From contig JBBCGH010000001.1 of NCBI GenBank assembly GCA_037200445.1, positions 992,001 to 1,056,000 on the forward strand: DNA of 64,000 nucleotides, in the 5' to 3' direction. A program made the position numbers and the translations under genes. Source of the DNA: Alphaproteobacteria bacterium (GTDB lineage: Bacteria > Pseudomonadota > Alphaproteobacteria > Rhizobiales > Xanthobacteraceae). The notes below the pieces were generated by a model. The model saw only the letters and a program-made list of their open reading frames with translations, was not told where the DNA came from and ran no database searches. Positions 35,046 through 44,103 of the stretch are shown here, piece by piece. The first letter of the stretch is position 1, and each line of letters starts with the position of its first letter.

Positions 35046-35474
35046 ATGCCCTATCTCACCAACACCGTCGCACGCCGCATCCAGTGGGGCGAATGCGATC
35101 CGGCCGGCATCGTGTTCTATCCGCGCTATTTCGAGATGTTCGACGGATCGACCACGGCGATGTTCTCGGCCGGAACGGGGCTCACCAAGTACCAGATGTT
35201 CGAGCACTACAAGTTCGCCGGCTACCCAATGGTCGATACGCGCGCGCGCTTCCTGATCCCGTGCCGCTTCGGCGACGACATCGCGATCGAAACCACGATG
35301 ACCGAGGCGAAGCGCTCCAGCTTCAACATCACGCACCATTTGAAGAAGGACGGCGCGCTCGCGGTCGAGGCTTTCGAGACGCGCGTGTGGGTCGGCCGCG
35401 ATCCGGCAGATGCGAGCAAGATCAAGTCTCAGCCGATCCCGGCCGAATTGCTCGCGGCGCTTTCCCGTTCCTGA
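35046..35474 (+). CDS. Acyl-CoA thioesterase, 4-hydroxybenzoyl-CoA thioesterase-like
   Basis: A 142-residue hotdog-fold protein starting at ATG 35046 with GGAG at short spacing. QWGECDPAGIVFYPRYFEMF near residue 13 contains the catalytic aspartate and adjacent PAGIVFYPRY typical of 4HBT-type enzymes. RFGDDIAIETTMTEAKRSSF follows. Next to a CoA ligase, hydratase, dehydrogenase and thiolase, it would release the free benzoate-type acid from an aroyl-CoA. Its last 53 bases overlap the convergent MarR gene. Confidence 0.87.
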   Translation: MPYLTNTVARRIQWGECDPAGIVFYPRYFEMFDGSTTAMFSAGTGLTKYQMFEHYKFAGYPMVDTRARFLIPCRFGDDIAIETTMTEAKRSSFNITHHLKKDGALAVEAFETRVWVGRDPADASKIKSQPIPAELLAALSRS

Positions 35475-35925
35475 CGCGCCGTTCGCGCCCATCCACGATC
35501 TCGGTGAGCAGCGCGACCAGCCGGTCGCGCCCTTCCTCGCCGATCCGTGCGATCATGCGGCTCTCATGCGCCTTGAGGACGGGGCGCAGCTTACGCATCA
35601 GCGCGGCACCGTCGGCGGTGAGATAGAGCGCATAGGAGCGCTTGTCGCGCGCCTGCCGCCGCTCGGCGAGCCCCCGTTTTTCCAGTTCGTCGAGCATGCC
35701 GACGAAATTGGTGCGCTTGATGCCGAGCGCCTCGGCGACCTTTGTCTGCGTCAGCCCCGGATTGCGCTCGATGATGGTCAGCACGGAAAACTGCGCCGGC
35801 CGGATATCGAAGGGCGCAAACGCCGCGAAGAAGTCCTGGAACACGGCAAGCTGCGCGCGGCGCAGCACATAGCCGATCAGCTCCGGAAGCGGTCCAAGAT
35901 CGATCGATTTGCCGCGCTCGCCCAT
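35422..35925 (-). CDS. MarR family transcriptional regulator
   Basis: A 167-residue winged-helix protein starting at ATG 35925. ALAVFQDFF-type helix, RPAQFSVLTIIERNPGLTQ, VAEALGIKRTNFVGMLDELE (recognition helix) and the wing DKRSYALYLTADGAAL are typical. MarR regulators of hydroxycinnamate genes (CouR, FerC types) respond to the CoA thioester; by position this one should control the 30172-35474 module and the divergent TRAP genes at 36092. That target set is inference. Confidence 0.9.
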   Translation of the reverse strand: MGERGKSIDLGPLPELIGYVLRRAQLAVFQDFFAAFAPFDIRPAQFSVLTIIERNPGLTQTKVAEALGIKRTNFVGMLDELEKRGLAERRQARDKRSYALYLTADGAALMRKLRPVLKAHESRMIARIGEEGRDRLVALLTEIVDGRERRVRNGKAPRAIRPGSAET

Positions 35926-36051
35926 TGCCCCTCGGCGTGATGCTGCTCAGCCGATTAAGCGATGGGCGTCAGGCATACAAGCGGGATTCGCTGGAACGTT
36001 TCGGGGTGGGCGCCACGCCGCGGCAGTTGTCTCAGCGAATGCCGCTGGCTA

Positions 36052-36082
36052 CTGTTCGGCCAACGGCGACAAAGCCGAACAG
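36052..36082 (+). promoter_or_regulatory. Inverted repeat in the dctP leader, abutting the ribosome site
   Basis: CTGTTCGGC (36052-36060) and GCCGAACAG (36074-36082) are exact reverse complements around 13 bases. The right arm runs into AGGGAGGA, the ribosome site of dctP (ATG 36092). It could be a MarR operator in the 166-base divergent gap or an mRNA hairpin that gates translation. Confidence 0.45.
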
Positions 36083-36091
36083 GGAGGAACC

Positions 36092-37108
36092 ATGCGAGGA
36101 AAGATCATCGCGCTCAGCGCGGCCCTATGCCTGACGGCCGGTGCGGCCGCCGCACAGGACAAGACCTTCGAACTGCGCCTGTCGCATTGGGTGCCGCCGT
36201 CGCACCCGCTGCAGAAGGCGCTGGAGGACTGGGGCGCCTCGATCGAGAAGGCCTCCAACGGCACCATCAAGTACAAGGTCTACCCCTCGCAGCAACTCGG
36301 CAAGGCGTTCGACCACTACGACATGGCGCGCGACGGCATCGCCGACGTGACCTATGTCAGCCCCGGCTATCAGCCCGGCCGCTTCCCGATCATCGATGCC
36401 GGCAACCTGCCGTTCCTGGTGAGCAACGCCAAGGAAGGCACCGGCGCGCTCGACGAGTGGTACCGCAAGTACGCCGCCAAGGAGATGGGCGACGTCCACT
36501 TCTGCTTCGCGTTCTTCCATGATCCCGGGACGTTCCATTCCACCAAGAAGAAGATCGTCGTACCCGGCGACATCAAGGGCATGAAGATCCGTCCCGCGCA
36601 TGCCACGATGGCTTCGTGGGTCACGCAGCTCGGCGGCACCAACGTGCAGGCGGCCGCTCCGGAAGTGCGCGACGTTCTCGAGAAGGGCGTCGCCGAGGCG
36701 GTGACCTTCCCGTGGGGCTCGATCCCGCTGTTCGGCATCGACAAGGTGACGAAATATCACATGGAAGCGGCGCTCTATTCGACGACCTTCGTGTGGGTCA
36801 TGAACAAGGCGAAATACAACGAGATGTCGGCGGCGCAGAAGAAGGTGATCGACGATCATTGCACCACGCAATGGGCGATCCGCGCCGCGAGCCCATGGGC
36901 CGACTTCGAGCACGCCGGCATCAAGAAGCTCAAGGACGAGGGCCACGACGTGTACTCGCTCACCAGCGAACAGCTCGCCGAGTGGAAGAAATCGGCCGAG
37001 CCGGTCACCAAGGTGTGGGCTGACGGCGTCAGGAAAGCCGGCGGCGACCCGGACGCCATCCTGAAGGATTTCAAGGCGACGCTCGCCAAATACAATTCGG
37101 CGTACTGA
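36092..37108 (+). CDS. dctP: TRAP transporter solute receptor, DctP family
   Basis: A 338-residue periplasmic receptor; ATG 36092 follows AGGGAGGAACC. The signal is RGKIIALSAALCLTAGAAAA. LRLSHWVPPSHPLQKALEDW opens the mature protein; KIRPAHATMASWVTQLGGT holds the conserved ligand arginine, which binds a carboxylate. TFPWGSIPLFGIDKVTKYHM and the C-terminal helices match DctP-type receptors. With dctQ and dctM it forms an Na+-driven importer for an organic or aromatic acid, plausibly the substrate of the beta-oxidation module. Confidence 0.93.
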   Translation: MRGKIIALSAALCLTAGAAAAQDKTFELRLSHWVPPSHPLQKALEDWGASIEKASNGTIKYKVYPSQQLGKAFDHYDMARDGIADVTYVSPGYQPGRFPIIDAGNLPFLVSNAKEGTGALDEWYRKYAAKEMGDVHFCFAFFHDPGTFHSTKKKIVVPGDIKGMKIRPAHATMASWVTQLGGTNVQAAAPEVRDVLEKGVAEAVTFPWGSIPLFGIDKVTKYHMEAALYSTTFVWVMNKAKYNEMSAAQKKVIDDHCTTQWAIRAASPWADFEHAGIKKLKDEGHDVYSLTSEQLAEWKKSAEPVTKVWADGVRKAGGDPDAILKDFKATLAKYNSAY

Positions 37109-37127
37109 GCCAGCGGTGCCGGTTCTG

Positions 37128-37231
37128 AACCTCCCCTTGAAAAGGGGAGGTCGACCGCCGAAGGCGGTCGGGTGGGGATTCATCTTTAGCTTTCGACCCT
37201 CACCCCAACCCTCCCCGTTTCAGGGGGTGGG
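37128..37231. repeat. C-run/G-run palindromic repeat
   Basis: AACCTCCCCTT-GAAA-AGGGGAGGT forms a hairpin at 37128-37151, followed by ACCGCCGAAGGCGGT and later CCCTCACCCCAACCCTCCCC. It occupies most of the 198-base gap between dctP and dctQ and may lower expression of the membrane genes relative to the receptor. Confidence 0.7.
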
Positions 37232-37306
37232 AGCAGACCGAGGCTGCGGCCCGTTTCTTCCGCCATCTCGCTTCCGTTTCCCTCGCAAATCTGGATTAAA
37301 TCCGAC

Positions 37307-37867
37307 ATGCCCGGAGGCGAGATCAACGCCGCAATGGACCTGGAGGCGCCGCGCAAGCGCGGCCCGATGGATCGCTTCATCGATGGCATCGAGCTGATCG
37401 CGGCTTTCTTTGTGGGCATCGTGGCGGCCGACATCTTCATCTCGGTGCTGTTGCGCTATTTCTTCTCGATCCAGATTCCGGATGCCTACGACTTCGGGCG
37501 GCTGCTGCTCGGCATTCTCATTTTCTGGGGGATTGCCGCGACCTCGTATCGCGGCACCCACATCACGGTCGATCTGGTCTGGGCCAACGTGAACGAACGC
37601 TGGCAGCGCTATATCGACGTCTTCGCCACGCTGGTGCTGCTGTTCGTCGTCACGGTGCAGACCTACACGCTGTTCGACAAGGTGGTGTCGACCTACAAGG
37701 ATCACGTGCTCACCTTCGATCTGCGGCTGCCGACCTGGCCGTTCTTCCTGGTCGCCTGGCTCGGCGACGTCTCGGCCGTGCTGCTCATCGCGATCCGCAC
37801 TTACCGGCTCGTCTTCCATCCCGAGGAGATGGAAGGCGGCGGCTATCGCATCAAGCCGGTCGAATAA
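37307..37867 (+). CDS. dctQ: TRAP transporter small permease, DctQ family
   Basis: A 186-residue protein with four helices. ATG 37307 is the first start in frame but has no clear ribosome site; ATG 37334 (MDLEAPRK) is possible. The family mark is VDLVWANVNERWQRYIDVFA after ATSYRGTHITV, and the second and third helices are LLLGILIFWGIA and FATLVLLFVVTVQTYTLF. DctQ forms the membrane complex with DctM, whose gene begins three bases after this stop. Confidence 0.9.
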   Translation: MPGGEINAAMDLEAPRKRGPMDRFIDGIELIAAFFVGIVAADIFISVLLRYFFSIQIPDAYDFGRLLLGILIFWGIAATSYRGTHITVDLVWANVNERWQRYIDVFATLVLLFVVTVQTYTLFDKVVSTYKDHVLTFDLRLPTWPFFLVAWLGDVSAVLLIAIRTYRLVFHPEEMEGGGYRIKPVE

Positions 37868-37870
37868 CCA

Positions 37871-39169
37871 ATGAGCACAGACACCGTCGCGATCCTCGGG
37901 TTCGTCACGCTCTTCGCCCTGATGCTGCTGCGCGTGCCGGTCGGCATGGCGATGGGCCTCGTCGGCGTCACGGGCTTTTCCTATCTGGTCAACGGCGATG
38001 CCGCGCTGAAGATCATCGGTCACACGTCTATGCGGACGGTGACCGACTACACGTTCGGCGTCATCCCGATGTTCCTGCTGATGGGTGCGTTCGTGTCGAA
38101 CTCCGGCATGAGCCGCGAGCTGTTTCGCGCCGCGAATGCTTTCCTGGGCCACCTGAAAGGCGGACTTGGCATCGCGACAATCGCGGCCTGCGCCGGCTTT
38201 GCGGCGATCTCCGGCTCGTCGGTCGCGACCGCCGCGACCTTCTCGACTGTCGCGTATCCGGAGATGCGCCGCTTCAACTATCCGCAGAGCTTCGCAACCG
38301 GCGTGATCGCGGCCGGCGGCACGCTCGGCGCGATGCTGCCGCCGTCCACGGTGCTCGCCGTCTACGGCATCATCACCGAGCAGGACATCGGCAAGCTGTT
38401 CATCGCCGGCATCCTGCCTGGCGCCCTCGCCGCCACGATGTACATCATCACCGTGATGATCATCGGCGCGGCGCGGCCGGGCTTCCTGCCCTCCGGCCCG
38501 AAGGCGCCGTGGAGCGAGCGCCTGTCCGCCGTGCGCGACGTGTGGGCGACGCTGCTGCTGTTTCTGTTCGTCATCGGCGGGCTCTATGGCGGCCTGTTCA
38601 CGCCGACCGAGGCGGGCGGCATGGGGGCGGGCGGCGCGTTCGTGATCGGCGTGCTGCGCGGGCGGCTTGACCGCGCCAGTATCCGCAAGTCGCTCCTCCA
38701 GGCGACACGCACGGCGGCGGCGGTGTTCACGGTGCTGATCGGCGCGCTGCTGTTCGGCTACTTCCTCACCGTGACGCAGACGCCACAGAAGGTGACGGCG
38801 TTCCTCACCGGGCTCGGCATCGGCAGCTACGGCGTGCTCGGCCTCATCATGCTGATGTACCTGGTGCTCGGCTGCCTGATGGACGCGCTCGCGATGGTGA
38901 TCCTCACGGTGCCGATCATCTTTCCGGTGATCAGGGAGCTCGGCTTCGATCCGATCTGGTTCGGCGTGATCATCGTGATGACGGTCGAGCTCGGGCTTAT
39001 CCACCCGCCGGTCGGCATGATCGTGTTCGTGATAAAAAGCGTGATCCAGGACGTGACCTTCGCGACGATCTTCCGCGGCGTGCTGCCGTTCATCATCACG
39101 GACCTGATCCGGTTGATCATTCTGATCGCCTTTCCGATCATCGCGCTGTTTCTGCCGTCGCGGATGTAG
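37871..39169 (+). CDS. dctM: TRAP transporter large permease, DctM family
   Basis: A 432-residue polytopic permease. LRVPVGMAMGLVGVTGF is the first amphipathic hairpin; IPMFLLMGAFVSNSGMS, AGFAAISGSSVATAATFSTV and GGTLGAMLPPSTVLAVYGII are the conserved transport-site segments. GCLMDALAMVILTVPIIFPV and ELGLIHPPVGMIVFVIKSV form the second repeat half. This is the ion-coupled transport subunit of the dctPQM system and the last gene of its operon. Confidence 0.95.
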   Translation: MSTDTVAILGFVTLFALMLLRVPVGMAMGLVGVTGFSYLVNGDAALKIIGHTSMRTVTDYTFGVIPMFLLMGAFVSNSGMSRELFRAANAFLGHLKGGLGIATIAACAGFAAISGSSVATAATFSTVAYPEMRRFNYPQSFATGVIAAGGTLGAMLPPSTVLAVYGIITEQDIGKLFIAGILPGALAATMYIITVMIIGAARPGFLPSGPKAPWSERLSAVRDVWATLLLFLFVIGGLYGGLFTPTEAGGMGAGGAFVIGVLRGRLDRASIRKSLLQATRTAAAVFTVLIGALLFGYFLTVTQTPQKVTAFLTGLGIGSYGVLGLIMLMYLVLGCLMDALAMVILTVPIIFPVIRELGFDPIWFGVIIVMTVELGLIHPPVGMIVFVIKSVIQDVTFATIFRGVLPFIITDLIRLIILIAFPIIALFLPSRM

Positions 39170-39180
39170 CCCTCGCTTGC

Positions 39181-39301
39181 GTCATGGCCGGGCTTGACCC
39201 GGCCATCCATCTGCAAAAGAGTTCTGCTGGATGGATTGCCGGGCATCAGGGCGTTCACGCCCGTCTTCGACGGGCTATGCCTTCGGCGGCCCGGCAATGA
39301 C
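39181..39301. repeat. Palindromic repeat, GTCATGGCCGGG family
   Basis: GTCATGGCCGGGCTTGACCC at the left faces GGCCCGGCAATGAC at the right, and ATCCATCTGC pairs loosely with GCTGGATGGAT. It lies between dctM and the SnoaL-like gene and probably ends or trims the TRAP transcript. Confidence 0.7.
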
Positions 39302-39317
39302 GGTCCGGGAGGTTGTC

Positions 39318-39752
39318 ATGAAATGGCTTATCTCTGTGTTTGCCGCAGTGGCTTTTGCATGCCCGGCCTTCGCGGCCGACCTCGAAGCCAACAAGAAGAC
39401 AGTGCTCGAATTCTACGAGGCGGGGCTGAACAAGAAGGACTTCGAGGCGGCATCGAAATATTTCGGACCGAAATACATCCAGCACAATCCAGGCGCACCC
39501 GATGGCACTGAGGGCTTCAAGAGTTTCGTGAATTTCCTCAAGGAGAAATTCCCCAACTCGCACAGCGAAATCAGACGAGTGTTCGCCGACGGCGACTACG
39601 TGATCCTGCACGTCCATGCGGTGCGCGAGCCCGGTACCCGCGGCCGGGCCATCGTGGACATTTTCCGGCTGGAAAACGGCAAGATCGTCGAGCATTGGGA
39701 CGTCGCGCAGGACATCCCCGAGAAGATGCCGCACAACAACGGGATGTTCTGA
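39318..39752 (+). CDS. Secreted SnoaL-like/NTF2-fold protein
   Basis: A 144-residue protein starting at ATG 39318 with GGGAGG upstream. The leader [19 protein letters not shown] indicates export to the periplasm. [20 protein letters not shown] and [20 protein letters not shown] followed by [20 protein letters not shown] are marks of the SnoaL/ketosteroid-isomerase-like 'predicted SnoaL-like aldol condensation' group. The biochemical role is unknown. It is upstream of a hydroxyacid dehydrogenase by 10 bases. Confidence 0.85.
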   Translation: MKWLISVFAAVAFACPAFAADLEANKKTVLEFYEAGLNKKDFEAASKYFGPKYIQHNPGAPDGTEGFKSFVNFLKEKFPNSHSEIRRVFADGDYVILHVHAVREPGTRGRAIVDIFRLENGKIVEHWDVAQDIPEKMPHNNGMF

Positions 39753-39762
39753 AATCGCGCGC

Positions 39763-40753
39763 ATGAAGATCACCATTCTCGACGACTATTTCGACACGCT
39801 GCGCACGCTCGACTGCTTCGGCAAGCTCGCCGGCCATGACGTTACGATCTGGAACGATCATGTGCAGGAGACGGATGCACTCAGCGAGCGGCTGAAGGAC
39901 ACGGAGATCCTGGTGCTGATCCGCGAGCGCACCAAGATTCGCGCGCCGCTCCTGGAACGACTCCCGAAACTCAGCTTGATCAGCCAGCGCAGCGTCTATC
40001 CGCACATCGACGTGGAGGCCTGCACGCGGCTCGGCATCATCCTCTCGTCCGGCCAGCATCCCGGCGCGCCGTCCTACGCGACCGCGGAGCTGACCTGGGG
40101 CCTGCTGCTCGCCGCGGCACGGCAGATCCCGCAGCAGATGGCCTCGCTCCAGGCCGGCCATTGGCAAATGGGCGTCGGCACCACGCTGCGCGGCAACACG
40201 CTCGGCATCTACGGCTATGGCCGCATCGGAGAGGCCGTCGCCGGATACGCGAAAGCGTTCGGCATGAACGTACTGATCTGGGCACGCGAGGCTTCGCTCG
40301 AACGCGCGCGCGCCGGCGGCTGGGCCACCGCGGCGAGCAAAGAGGCATTCTTCGCCGAGTGCGACGCGATCACGCTGCACATGCGGCTTGTCGATGCGAC
40401 ACGCGGCATCGTCACCGCGGCCGATCTCGCGCGCATGAAGAAGACGGCGATCCTGGTCAACACCCTCGCGCGCGCCGCTGATCGAGCCCGGCGCGCTCGT
40501 TGCCGCGCTGCGCGCCGGCCGCCCCGGCACTGCGCGGTCGATGTCTACGAGGAGGAGCCGCTGCGCGACAGCTCGCATCCGCTGCTCAACATGCCGAACG
40601 TCGTCTGCACGCCGCACATCGGCTACGTCTCGCGCGAGGAATACGAGACCCAGTTCTCCGACATCTTCGACCAGATCGTCGCCTACGTGGCGGGCACCCC
40701 GAACCAACGTGATCAATCCCGAGGTGTTGAAGAACGCGCGCAGGGCGCTGTGA
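39763..40753 (+). pseudogene. D-2-hydroxyacid dehydrogenase, frameshifted (three indels)
   Basis: From ATG 39763 the protein reads [20 protein letters not shown], with the Rossmann motif [20 protein letters not shown] near residue 150. The catalytic arginine region is disrupted: an extra C near 40464 and a lost base near 40535 give a wrong frame for about 23 codons. VDVYEEEP and CTPHIGYVS (catalytic Glu and His) follow in frame. An extra A near 40702 then changes the end; the restored C-terminus is [16 protein letters not shown]. It is related to 3-phosphoglycerate and formate dehydrogenases. Probable sequencing error rather than decay. Confidence 0.82.
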
Positions 40754-40763
40754 ACGGCAGCGG

Positions 40764-41810
40764 CTACTGCTTCACATACTTCATCATCCGCCGTGGCCCG
40801 ACTTCGGCGCCGTAGACGTTGCCGGCGTCGTCCGCCGCGACACCTTCGGCGGCGCTGGTGGTGTTGCTCTTCTCGACCGGGTCGGGAATGAACGCCGTCA
40901 CTGCGCCATCCTTGGCGCTGCCGATGCGGATGCCGCGCTTCCAGCCGTCATGGTTCTTCGACACGGACTCCGATTCAGAGTCCGCCACATAGATAATGTC
41001 CTTCTTGTCGATGTAGATGCCGCTCGGCCGGCTGAACTGCGGCCACTGGTCGAGATACTTGCCGTCCTGGTCGAAGATCTGGATGCGGTTGTTCTGCCGG
41101 TCGCCGACGAACAGGCGGCCTTGCGAATCCATCGCGATCGCGTGCGGGATGTCGAGATCGCCCGGACCGGAGCCCTTCTGGCCCCAGGTCTTGATGAACT
41201 TGCCGGTCTTGTCGAACTTGACATTGCGGGCATTCGTATTGCCGCCGTGCCCGTCGGCCACGAAAATATCGCCGTTCGGCGCGGTGACGACCGCGGGAGG
41301 GTGCGTTGGAACTCGTCTGGGCCGCTGCCTGGCTGGCCGGCCTTGCCGAGCGTCATCAGCAGCTTGCCGTCGCCTGAGAACTTGAACACCTGGTGGCCCT
41401 TGCCCTTGTAGCCGAGGCCGTCGGTCACCCAGACGTTGCCCTCGCGGTCGACATGCAGGCCGTGTGGAAACAGCACCAGCCCCGCGCCGAAGCTCTTCAG
41501 GAGCTTTCCATCGGTATCGAACTTCATGATCGGGTCGAGCGTCGACCTCCGCGCAGGCGAACGGGTTGCCGGGCGTGATCTGGTTCGGTGGGCGCACCTC
41601 GCCGCAGCGCTCCGCGACCCACACGCTGGCGCCGTCGGGATCGACCGCGACCGCGCTGGTCGAGCCCCACTTGCGGCCGTCCGGCAGCTCGCCCCAGTTC
41701 GCGATGGTGCGATACGGGTTCGGCAGCGAATTGGTCGGCGCGGTGGTTTGCGCGGCGGCGAGGGTGGTGGTGATGGCGAGAGCGAAGGCGAGCGCGAGAG
41801 TGCGGGTCAT
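40764..41810 (-). pseudogene. Secreted NHL-repeat/6-bladed beta-propeller protein, frameshifted (two indels)
   Basis: ATG 41810 starts a leader (TRTLALAFALAITTTLAAA) and YRTIANWGELPDGRKWGSTS, followed by propeller blades such as SVWVAERCG. An extra G near 41547 and a lost C near 41300 put the middle in another frame, where MKFDTDGKLLKSFGAGLVLF and GNVWVTDGLGYKGKGHQVFK are read. The last part, GDIFVADGHGGNTNARNVKF, GRLFVGDRQNNRIQIFDQDG and IIYVADSESES, is in the first frame again. The family includes peptidyl-alpha-hydroxyglycine lyase-like propellers of unknown activity. Confidence 0.8.
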
Positions 41811-41828
41811 GGGCTAACTCACTGATGA

Positions 41829-41986
41829 GCCCTCACCCTGAGGAGCCCACCGACGCTTTTGCGGCGGCGGGCGTCTCGAAGGGCGAGGGCGCTTGCACTG
41901 AGTGTGGGCCATCCTTCGAGACGCGATCCCATAGCGCGTCGCAGACGCGCGTCAACGCGCTTTCGGGATCGCTCCTGAGGATGAGG
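41829..41986. repeat. Dispersed palindromic repeat, CCTCAxCCTGAGGAGC family
   Basis: It begins CCTCACCCTGAGGAGCCCAC, contains CCATCCTTCGAGACG near 41910 and ends GCTCCTGAGGATGAGG. It is a relative of 3065-3173 and 43936-44076, located between two minus-strand genes. Confidence 0.75.
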
Positions 41987-41995
41987 CGTCGGTGA

Positions 41996-42910
41996 TCAAT
42001 TCGTCCGGTTCGCCATGCGCACGAACTCGGCAAGCTCGGTATTGAACCGTGCGGCGTCCCTCGTAGAACGGCGCGTGGCCGATGCCCTGGTAGACCGAGA
42101 GCTTGGCGCCAGGAATCGTCTTCGCGGTATATTCGGCAGTGCCGAGCTTGGAGTTGCGGTCCTTGTCGCCGTGCGTGACCAGCACGGGAATCTTCAGCTT
42201 CGACATCACGTCGGTCGCGTCGAGCGGACGCCCGCCGAGATTGGTGCGCACTTTCGGCGGCACCATCATGTTGAACGAGAGAGCATGGTCTCGAAGTCAT
42301 CCGCGCTCGGCTGCTTCTCGAAACAGCCGTGCACGAACGAGCGCGTCGCCGCGATGTTGGTCGCCAGATCCTCCGACGCCATGCCGGGCTGGTTCTTCAA
42401 GTTCTCGCCGACGAATTCGGGAAAGAACTTGATGCTGGCGTCGACGAAATTGATGCCGGCGAGTTGCCCGGCCCGTGCGTCCGTCACGTAGTCGGAGATG
42501 ACGCGCCCCGCATAGGACCAGCCGACCAGCACCGGGCGCTTCAGGCCCGCCGCATCCATCACGGCCTGCACCTCGTCGGCCCAAGCCTTGTTGTCGTGGT
42601 ACGGCGCCTTGTCGAGCGGCTTGTCGGAATTGCCATGGCCACGCAGGTCGTAGGTGACGATGCGGAATTCCCTGGCCAGATCGCTGTTGACCTGGCGCAT
42701 CCACGACATGTGGCTTTGCGCGAAACCGTGGATCAGCAGGATTTCCGGCCCCTGCGGATTGCCCATTCCTGCGCCGAGATGGTCAGGCCGTCCGGCGTCT
42801 TCACGCTGATCGGTTTGTACTTAAGGTCTTGTGCAAAAGCCCGGCTGACTGAAGGCAATCAGTCCGGCCGTCATCGTGGCGAGGCCGAAGCCGCGCAAAG
42901 CTAGCGTCAT
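41996..42910 (-). pseudogene. Exported alpha/beta hydrolase, frameshifted (four indels)
   Basis: ATG 42910 begins TLALRGFGLATMTAGLIAFS, a signal peptide. An extra T near 42826, a lost G near 42764, a duplicated TC near 42280 and an extra A near 42050 break the frame. Joined, the protein shows PEILLIHGFAQSHMSWMRQV, DLRGHGNSDKPLD, the nucleophile elbow VGWSYAGRV and VLVTHGDKDRNSKLGTAEYT with GIGHAPFYEG for the acid and histidine. It resembles chloroperoxidase-like and esterase-type hydrolases. The restored stop is at 41996-41998. Confidence 0.8.
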
Positions 42911-43040
42911 AGTTGCCTCCCGCTTGTTGTATTGTATGGCAAGCCTAGCGTGCGGCCCGTTCCTGCGGAACGCGGATTCGCGCGCCCACCTTTCACCAGC
43001 GCGTGAAGTGGGCAAACATGGAATGGGTCGGGAGCCCACG

Positions 43041-43929
43041 ATGCCGCTGTCCGCCAAGCATTTCGCGCAAAAGAAATTGGCCACCGTCAACGGCCGGCGC
43101 ATGGCCTACATCGACGAAGGCGAGGGCCATGCGATCGTGTTCCAGCACGGCAACCCGACGTCGTCGTATTTGTGGCGCAACATCATGCCGCACTGCGGGG
43201 GGGCTCGGACGGCTGATCGCCTGCGATCTCATCGGCATGGCGACAGCGACAAGCTGCCAAACTCCGGTCCCGCGCGTTACACCTATGCGGAGCAGCGCGA
43301 GTATCTGTTCGCGTTGTGGGACCAGCTCGATCTCGGCGACCGCGTCGTCTTCGTGATCCCACGACTGGGGCTCCCGTGCTCGGCTTCGACTGGCGAGCCA
43401 GAGTCGCGACCGCGTCGCCGGCATCGTCTACATGGAAGCGCTGGTCACGCCCCGTCACCTGGGCCGACTGGCCCGAGAACGCGCGCGCGCCTTCCAGGGG
43501 TTTCGCTCGGAAGGCGGCGAGGACATGATCCTCACCAAGAACATGTTCGTCGAGCGCGTGCTGCCGGGCTCGGTGATGCGCAAGCTCACCGACGCGGAAA
43601 TGGCCGAGTACCGCCGGCCGTTCGCGACTGCCGGCGAGGACCGGCCGCCCGACGCTCACCTGGCCGCGCCCAGATTCCGGTCGAGGGTGAGCCCGCGGAT
43701 GTGGTGCGCGTGGTCGAGGATTATTCGCGTTGGCTCGCCGCCTCGGACGTGCCGAAGCTGTTCGTCAACGCCGAACCCGGCTCGATCCTCACCGGCCGCC
43801 AGCGCGAGGTCTGCCGCGCCTGGCGCAACCAGCAGGAGATCACCGTGCAGGGCCTGCAATTTCCTGCAGGAAGATTCACCCGACGAGATCGGGCAGGCGG
43901 TCGCGGATTTCGTGCGGCGGGTGCGGTAG
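43041..43929 (+). pseudogene. Haloalkane dehalogenase, frameshifted (about ten indels)
   Basis: Starts at ATG 43041 after GGGAG. VNGRRMAYIDEGEGHAIVFQ and HGNPTSSYLWRNIMPH carry the halide-binding asparagine. At 43361 an extra C hides the nucleophile motif, which in the right frame reads HDWGSVLGFDWA (Asp nucleophile, Trp). The remaining pieces, FQGFRSEGGEDMILTKNMFV, IPVEGEPADVVRVVEDYSRW, VPKLFVNAEPGSIL and LQEDSPDEIGQAVADFVR, cover cap, acid and histidine. Indels near 43196, 43240, 43361, 43377, 43398, 43454, 43493, 43633, 43671 and 43862 fit homopolymer errors. The DhaA/LinB-type enzyme would hydrolyse C-halogen bonds. Confidence 0.82.
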
Positions 43930-43935
43930 GCTAGG

Positions 43936-44076
43936 CCCTCGTCCCGAGGAGCCGTGCCAAAAGCGCGTTTACGCGCGTCTGCGACGCGCTATGGCATGGC
44001 GTCTCGAAGGATGGCAGCAAAAACGGAGCGCGCGGCCATCCTTCGAGGCTCGCTTCGCTCGCACCTCAGGATGAGG
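43936..44076. repeat. Dispersed palindromic repeat, CCTCATCCTGAGG family
   Basis: Left end CCTCGTCCCGAGGAGCC, centre GCGTCTCGAAGGATGG facing CCATCCTTCGAGGCTCGC, right end CCTCAGGATGAGG. Third copy of the family in this window. It fills the gap before the carboxypeptidase gene. Confidence 0.75.
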
Positions 44077-44103
44077 TCTGGGAAGGCACGGCCTGGAGTT
44101 GTC

